Source of the DNA: Aliamphritea hakodatensis
GTDB lineage: Bacteria; Pseudomonadota; Gammaproteobacteria; Pseudomonadales; Balneatricaceae
Assembly: GCF_024347195.1 (NCBI RefSeq)
Contig: NZ_AP025281.1
Location: 3,658,001-3,722,000, forward strand
DNA length: 64,000 bases
Reading direction: 5' to 3'
Shown here piece by piece: positions 60,822-64,000 of the stretch (position 1 is the first letter of the stretch; each line of letters begins with the position of its first letter). A model generated the notes under the pieces. It was not told the origin of the DNA. It saw only the letters and a list, made by a program, of their open reading frames with translations, and did not search any database. The position numbers and the translations under genes were made by a program.

Positions 60822-60939
60822 GCGACCTTAAAAAATATAAAAAAAAACACAGAACACTAAATATAAGACATATAAGTCAATCAAATTGCCACCTCTATGA
60901 TCCGGATTAAGAACCTATAAAAACCTCTTTATAAAACGC

Positions 60940-60971
60940 AAAAAAAAGCAGCCATAAATGTATGACTGCTT
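60940..60971 (-). terminator. Intrinsic terminator of the DUF2269-like gene
   Basis: AAGCAG-x-CATA/TATG-x-CTGCTT arms with a short loop, followed by seven T on the minus strand, just after the stop at 60987. Confidence 0.85.
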
Positions 60972-60986
60972 ATGAATTCAACTCAT

Positions 60987-61424
60987 TTAATTAAAATTAA
61001 ACACACCGACAATAACCGTCAGCACGGCTGCAATACCGGAAAACTTACCCGAGTTTTTAGTCCAGGCAAGCATTGACTGATCACCCTGACGCCATTTCAC
61101 GGCAGTAATATGGCGAACAATTTCGGCACCGCCCACCGCAGCCACCAACACCATCTTCACCCAGAATAACCAATCCTGACCAGCAAGGCCGCCCCACTTA
61201 TACACCAGCATTAAAATACCGGTGATAATCAGTAAGGAAGTCCCTAAAAACGCCATATAAGAAGCGCTCTTCTCATAGCGCCAGAGAATTTCGGCAGTGT
61301 CTGCCGGAGCTGTTTCTAACCAGCTAATTAGCGCACCATGTACCCGGCCACCGATAAATCCCAGAATTACCCCGGCCAGATGAATCACCAAAAGAATTTT
61401 GAGCAAGGTATACAGCATAAACAC
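60987..61424 (-). CDS. Four-helix membrane protein (DUF2269-like)
   Basis: This 145-residue protein has four hydrophobic helices (LLKILLVIHLAGVILGF; MAFLGTSLLIITGILMLV; DWLFWVKMVLVAAVGG; SGIAAVLTVIVGVF). It has a His in helix 1 and His in EIVRHITAVK, and fits the DUF2269/CopD-like integral-membrane group. Function unknown; members often accompany copper or cytochrome genes. GGAGA precedes the ATG. It is monocistronic. Confidence 0.78.
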   Translation of the reverse strand: MFMLYTLLKILLVIHLAGVILGFIGGRVHGALISWLETAPADTAEILWRYEKSASYMAFLGTSLLIITGILMLVYKWGGLAGQDWLFWVKMVLVAAVGGAEIVRHITAVKWRQGDQSMLAWTKNSGKFSGIAAVLTVIVGVFNFN

Positions 61425-61724
61425 ATCTCCAAAGTCATTTCTGTTTCTCTCAGATCATTGGTTAAAAACATTCAAAAATGCTCAGGAAATATGCAACAGA
61501 CCCTAAGGCCTGTTGAACTGGAGTTACCCAGAAACCAGCGATACCTCCCAACCTGAAACTACGTTTTTTTCAGCACCAGGAAACCAATATCAACACTTAA
61601 AAATGGTATCAGAATGACAAAATACAGGATTGCGAATCGTTGCCGAAAACACCCAGCAACTGAAACTCATCACCAAAGAACAGAATAAAAAATACTCTCA
61701 GCACTAAAAACTGAAAACAAATGA
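61425..61724. other. Intergenic stretch, nothing recognised
   Basis: About 300 bp between the DUF2269-like start and the TetR stop. No gene, repeat or structured RNA recognised; presumably holds the promoter of the membrane-protein gene. Confidence 0.5.
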
Positions 61725-62372
61725 CTACTCAGAAAAAACACCCTGAATTTTCACCGGTTGACGCAGATAGCCCATTAAATGCTCCAGGCTGTCTTTAAGC
61801 AGATATCCACCCCGGGACGCTTTAACGGTCAGCGCAGCCCCCTGGATACAGGCGAGACAAAACACCGCCAGGGAGTAAGTATTCACAGAAGACGGAAACT
61901 CACCTGCGCGCTGCATGGCTCTAAAACCGGCATTTAACTCACGGATAACCGCCCCGAATACTGAGGCGTCCAGATCAGATGCCTGGCGACAACTGAGCGG
62001 CGGGCTCATCGCCTCAGCCACTGACATTCCCAGCAGACAACTGCGGGCTGTACCACTGCTACGGCTGGCTTCATTAAGATAATCAAACCATTCCTGCAAT
62101 TTTTCCCAACTGTCCAGAGGCAAACAGCGGGCGGGTAAAAAACGCCGGTTATAGCTGAACAAAACCTCATCAACCAGCGCCTGTTTACCGGAAAAGTAAT
62201 AATAGAACTGACTCTTAGTGACATCAGCCGCACAAAAAACATCATCCAGACTCACTGCTTTAAAGCCCCGCTGATGCATCAGGTTTTCAGCTACCTCAAT
62301 GATCTGTAACTTACGCTTACAGCCTTTCAGGGTAGCGGGACGCTGACTTTTAAAAATCAAATCATCTGACAT
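61725..62372 (-). CDS. TetR-family transcriptional regulator
   Basis: ATG 62372 (MSDDLIFKSQRP) is used; an upstream TTG adds five residues. About 215 residues. The N-terminal helix-turn-helix is clear (IIEVAENLMHQRGFKAVSLDDVFCAADVTKSQFYYYFSGKQALVDEV, given here as separate helices from about residues 25-75). It follows the metallo-beta-lactamase gene by 23 bp and is probably its auto-regulating partner. Confidence 0.92.
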   Translation of the reverse strand: MSDDLIFKSQRPATLKGCKRKLQIIEVAENLMHQRGFKAVSLDDVFCAADVTKSQFYYYFSGKQALVDEVLFSYNRRFLPARCLPLDSWEKLQEWFDYLNEASRSSGTARSCLLGMSVAEAMSPPLSCRQASDLDASVFGAVIRELNAGFRAMQRAGEFPSSVNTYSLAVFCLACIQGAALTVKASRGGYLLKDSLEHLMGYLRQPVKIQGVFSE

Positions 62373-62395
62373 AACAACGGGACTCAACAGACGTA

Positions 62396-63280
62396 TTACT
62401 TACCGGGTATATGATTTTTCAGAGAAAAATTCAGGAACAGCTCTGCTTCACTGTATTCAGGAAACAACAGTTCCAACTTATTGTATGCTTCTTCAAAGCT
62501 GCCTGAAGTACGCACAACAAACTGGAAAATCTCCATGTACTCAATTAAATCAGCAAAGATTTCAAAACCGCCAGCCTCACCATGACCGGCATAGACAACA
62601 GGCTTCAGCTCACCCCAGCGACGTTCCATGATTTCCAGATTAAATTTCCAGTTAGTGATCTCCTGATTCCCTACCGGTGCGCCCATCCACTCACCCAACC
62701 ACGGGAAAACCTTGTTGTAGGCTAAATCTGAAGCAAACAAAGCATTCAGATCAGGGCTGTACAGCGTCGAAATAAATCCCGTCTCACTGGACAGATAGTC
62801 ATCCTGTACAAGTAAAGCCGTACCTGACGGAAAATAAATCTTATTCCCCTTCATCACCTCAAGTGCTGCTTCATAGTCGAACTTATCCGTATGCATTTCA
62901 GGCACTGACAAAAAGCCATTTTCCTGCATAAATACTGTATTAGCGATAATGCTGTTTTTAATATCCTCGTTGGCCACCAGGACCTGCGCCTGAGGATACA
63001 TATCCAGAATATACGCCAACCCCATATAATGGTCAGGATGAGAATGGGTAACAAAAATATACTTTAAATTCGTATTGGATTTTTCGATAACCTTTACAAG
63101 TTCCTTTGCATTTTCATTATCAATCTGCGCATCAATCAATAGTGAATCTTTACCATCATCAACAAGAAAAGAATTAACTAACTCTTTCGTGCCAACAAAC
63201 TCACTGAGACTGACTTTACTGTATGCATTCGCAGACAGCATAAACAAAGTGGCGGCGACTGCCAGGGCTCTTAAAAACAT
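62396..63280 (-). CDS. Secreted metallo-beta-lactamase-fold hydrolase
   Basis: ATG 63280 (MFLRALAVAATLFM) begins a signal peptide, ending near ANAYS; 294 residues. Metal site THSHPDHYMGL (HxHxDH) at about residue 80, a second Asp in ALFASDLAYN near 183 and His in VYAGHGEAG near 230. Substrate could be a lactone, thioester or an aromatic carboxylate ester. It forms a tight operon with the small membrane protein upstream (4-bp gap) and TetR downstream. Confidence 0.9.
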   Translation of the reverse strand: MFLRALAVAATLFMLSANAYSKVSLSEFVGTKELVNSFLVDDGKDSLLIDAQIDNENAKELVKVIEKSNTNLKYIFVTHSHPDHYMGLAYILDMYPQAQVLVANEDIKNSIIANTVFMQENGFLSVPEMHTDKFDYEAALEVMKGNKIYFPSGTALLVQDDYLSSETGFISTLYSPDLNALFASDLAYNKVFPWLGEWMGAPVGNQEITNWKFNLEIMERRWGELKPVVYAGHGEAGGFEIFADLIEYMEIFQFVVRTSGSFEEAYNKLELLFPEYSEAELFLNFSLKNHIPGK

Positions 63281-63284
63281 TTCT

Positions 63285-63503
63285 TTAACTACCTCTGATT
63301 GATTTTTTAATACCATAGGGTACAAAATCGATGATCACAAACGCCCCACGCCTGATAAAAGATCTCCATATAACAGTAAAACGCAATCCAGCATAAAACC
63401 CCGCCAATATGACTAACGACCCCGCAATACAGACTAAAAAAACACCGTAAAAAGTCACCGCCATTGCGTTATTAATCAATCTGAATAAATCATCTGGCCC
63501 CAT
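63285..63503 (-). CDS. Small membrane protein upstream of the metallo-beta-lactamase
   Basis: This 72-residue frame has a long hydrophobic segment (AVTFYGVFLVCIAGSLVIL, about residues 14-32) and a basic C-terminal part. Its stop codon lies in the ribosome-binding region of the next gene, with a 4-bp gap, which suggests translational coupling and argues that it is real. It faces the divergent aldolase gene. I do not recognise a family. Confidence 0.55.
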   Translation of the reverse strand: MGPDDLFRLINNAMAVTFYGVFLVCIAGSLVILAGFYAGLRFTVIWRSFIRRGAFVIIDFVPYGIKKSIRGS

Positions 63504-63589
63504 ACGTATATGTATTGCAATATTTTACAAGCCCCTGCAACAGCAACCTTTTATAGTAAGCTTACTGAACAACCTATACGGCAAGAACT

Positions 63590-64000
63590 ATGACTAAATA
63601 CAGTTTTCTTGATGACTACAGCGAAGGCTGTCATCCGAATATTCTAAGCGCCCTGGCGAATACCAATCTCATCCAGCAAACCGCTTACGGACACGATGAG
63701 TACACCAGTAAGGCTAAGCAACTGATTAAACGGGATATTAATGCTGAACAGTCTGAAGTGTATCTGGTGGTAGGCGGGACCCTGGCCAACATTATCATCA
63801 TGTCTTCCTGCCTGCGCCCCTACGAAGCTGTCGTATCTGCAGATACCGGTCATATCGTGGTACGGGAAACCGGGGCCATTGAAGCGACCGGACATAAGAT
63901 CATCAATGTCAGCAATCAGCAGGGTAAAATTACCGTCAAGCAACTGGAGCAGGTGCTGACTGATCATGCTCACGTGCCTCATATGGTGAAACCAAAACTG
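63590..64000 (+). CDS. Threonine-aldolase-like PLP enzyme (partial, cut at right edge)
   Basis: The first 137 residues are visible from ATG 63590. YSFLDDYSEGCHPNIL and YGHDEYTSKAKQLIK, then VYLVVGGTLANIIIMSS, DTGHIVVRETGAIEATGHK match the start of the beta-eliminating lyase/threonine aldolase family; the PLP Lys lies beyond the edge. Family members split threonine or other beta-hydroxy amino acids to glycine and an aldehyde. It diverges from the small-membrane-protein/MBL operon across 86 bp. Shares the amino-acid theme of the adjoining locus. Confidence 0.88.
   Translation, partial: MTKYSFLDDYSEGCHPNILSALANTNLIQQTAYGHDEYTSKAKQLIKRDINAEQSEVYLVVGGTLANIIIMSSCLRPYEAVVSADTGHIVVRETGAIEATGHKIINVSNQQGKITVKQLEQVLTDHAHVPHMVKPKL

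Larger units (their letters stand above)
60685..60986. promoter_or_regulatory. Promoter region of the TRAP operon
   Basis: An AT-rich 302-bp gap without a gene. It contains a perfect inverted repeat ATTAGCA-(6)-TGCTAAT at 60802-60821 upstream of dctP and, at its right end, the terminator of the next gene. Confidence 0.6.

Overview
The window reads as chromosomal DNA of a marine-type gammaproteobacterium, possibly Oceanospirillales. The reasons are the mid-range GC, dense short-gap operons, several chemotaxis and c-di-GMP proteins, a TRAP transporter and a betaine-homocysteine methyltransferase. The genus cannot be fixed from sequence alone. No rRNA, tRNA, CRISPR array or insertion sequence was recognised.

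Region 1 (1-21.3 kb, all minus strand) is most of a siderophore island of the yersiniabactin/piscibactin family. In transcription order it holds an AraC regulator behind a strong Fur box, two fused ABC half-transporters (YbtP/YbtQ type), a second AraC regulator, a TonB-dependent receptor, an MFS transporter, the NRPS Irp2 and the first 1981 residues of the NRPS-PKS Irp1, which runs off the left edge. The order receptor-MFS-irp2-irp1 is the one I recall for piscibactin islands. Irp1 lacks the SAM-binding core of its carbon methyltransferase, so the product should lack the gem-dimethyl group of yersiniabactin. Salicylate synthase, the Irp3/YbtU reductase, a stand-alone thioesterase and YbtE are not in the window and presumably lie to the left.

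Region 2 (21.3-46.6 kb) is mixed chromosomal content. It has an MFS/AraC divergent pair, betaine-homocysteine methyltransferase, a periplasmic binding protein paired with a GGDEF-EAL protein, two chemoreceptors, a Spo0M-like protein, an HNH nuclease, an amidohydrolase behind a 13-C tract, tandem secreted paralogs, a cold-shock protein, a LysR/SDR divergent pair and several small hypotheticals. The most striking item is a complete attenuator on the minus strand at 44841-44956. It has a 16-residue leader peptide with four consecutive Ile codons, mutually exclusive hairpins and an intrinsic terminator, and it sits in front of a small P-loop kinase instead of an ilv operon. An AT-rich yrbL-like gene and a decayed MazG-type pyrophosphohydrolase follow.

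Region 3 (47.4-64 kb) holds a LysE exporter with its AraC regulator and then what looks like an uncharacterised uptake and catabolism locus. It includes a 3-hydroxyisobutyrate-dehydrogenase-like enzyme, a class V aminotransferase, cytochrome c, MarR, GntR, GST, a prephenate-dehydratase-like protein, RidA, a cupin, Lrp, NIPSNAP, an FAH-family hydrolase and a TRAP DctPQM transporter. A shared TGATATATCA palindrome lies in front of MarR and between the prephenate-dehydratase and RidA genes. The window ends with a DUF2269-like membrane protein, a small-membrane-protein/metallo-beta-lactamase/TetR operon and the start of a threonine-aldolase-like gene cut by the right edge.
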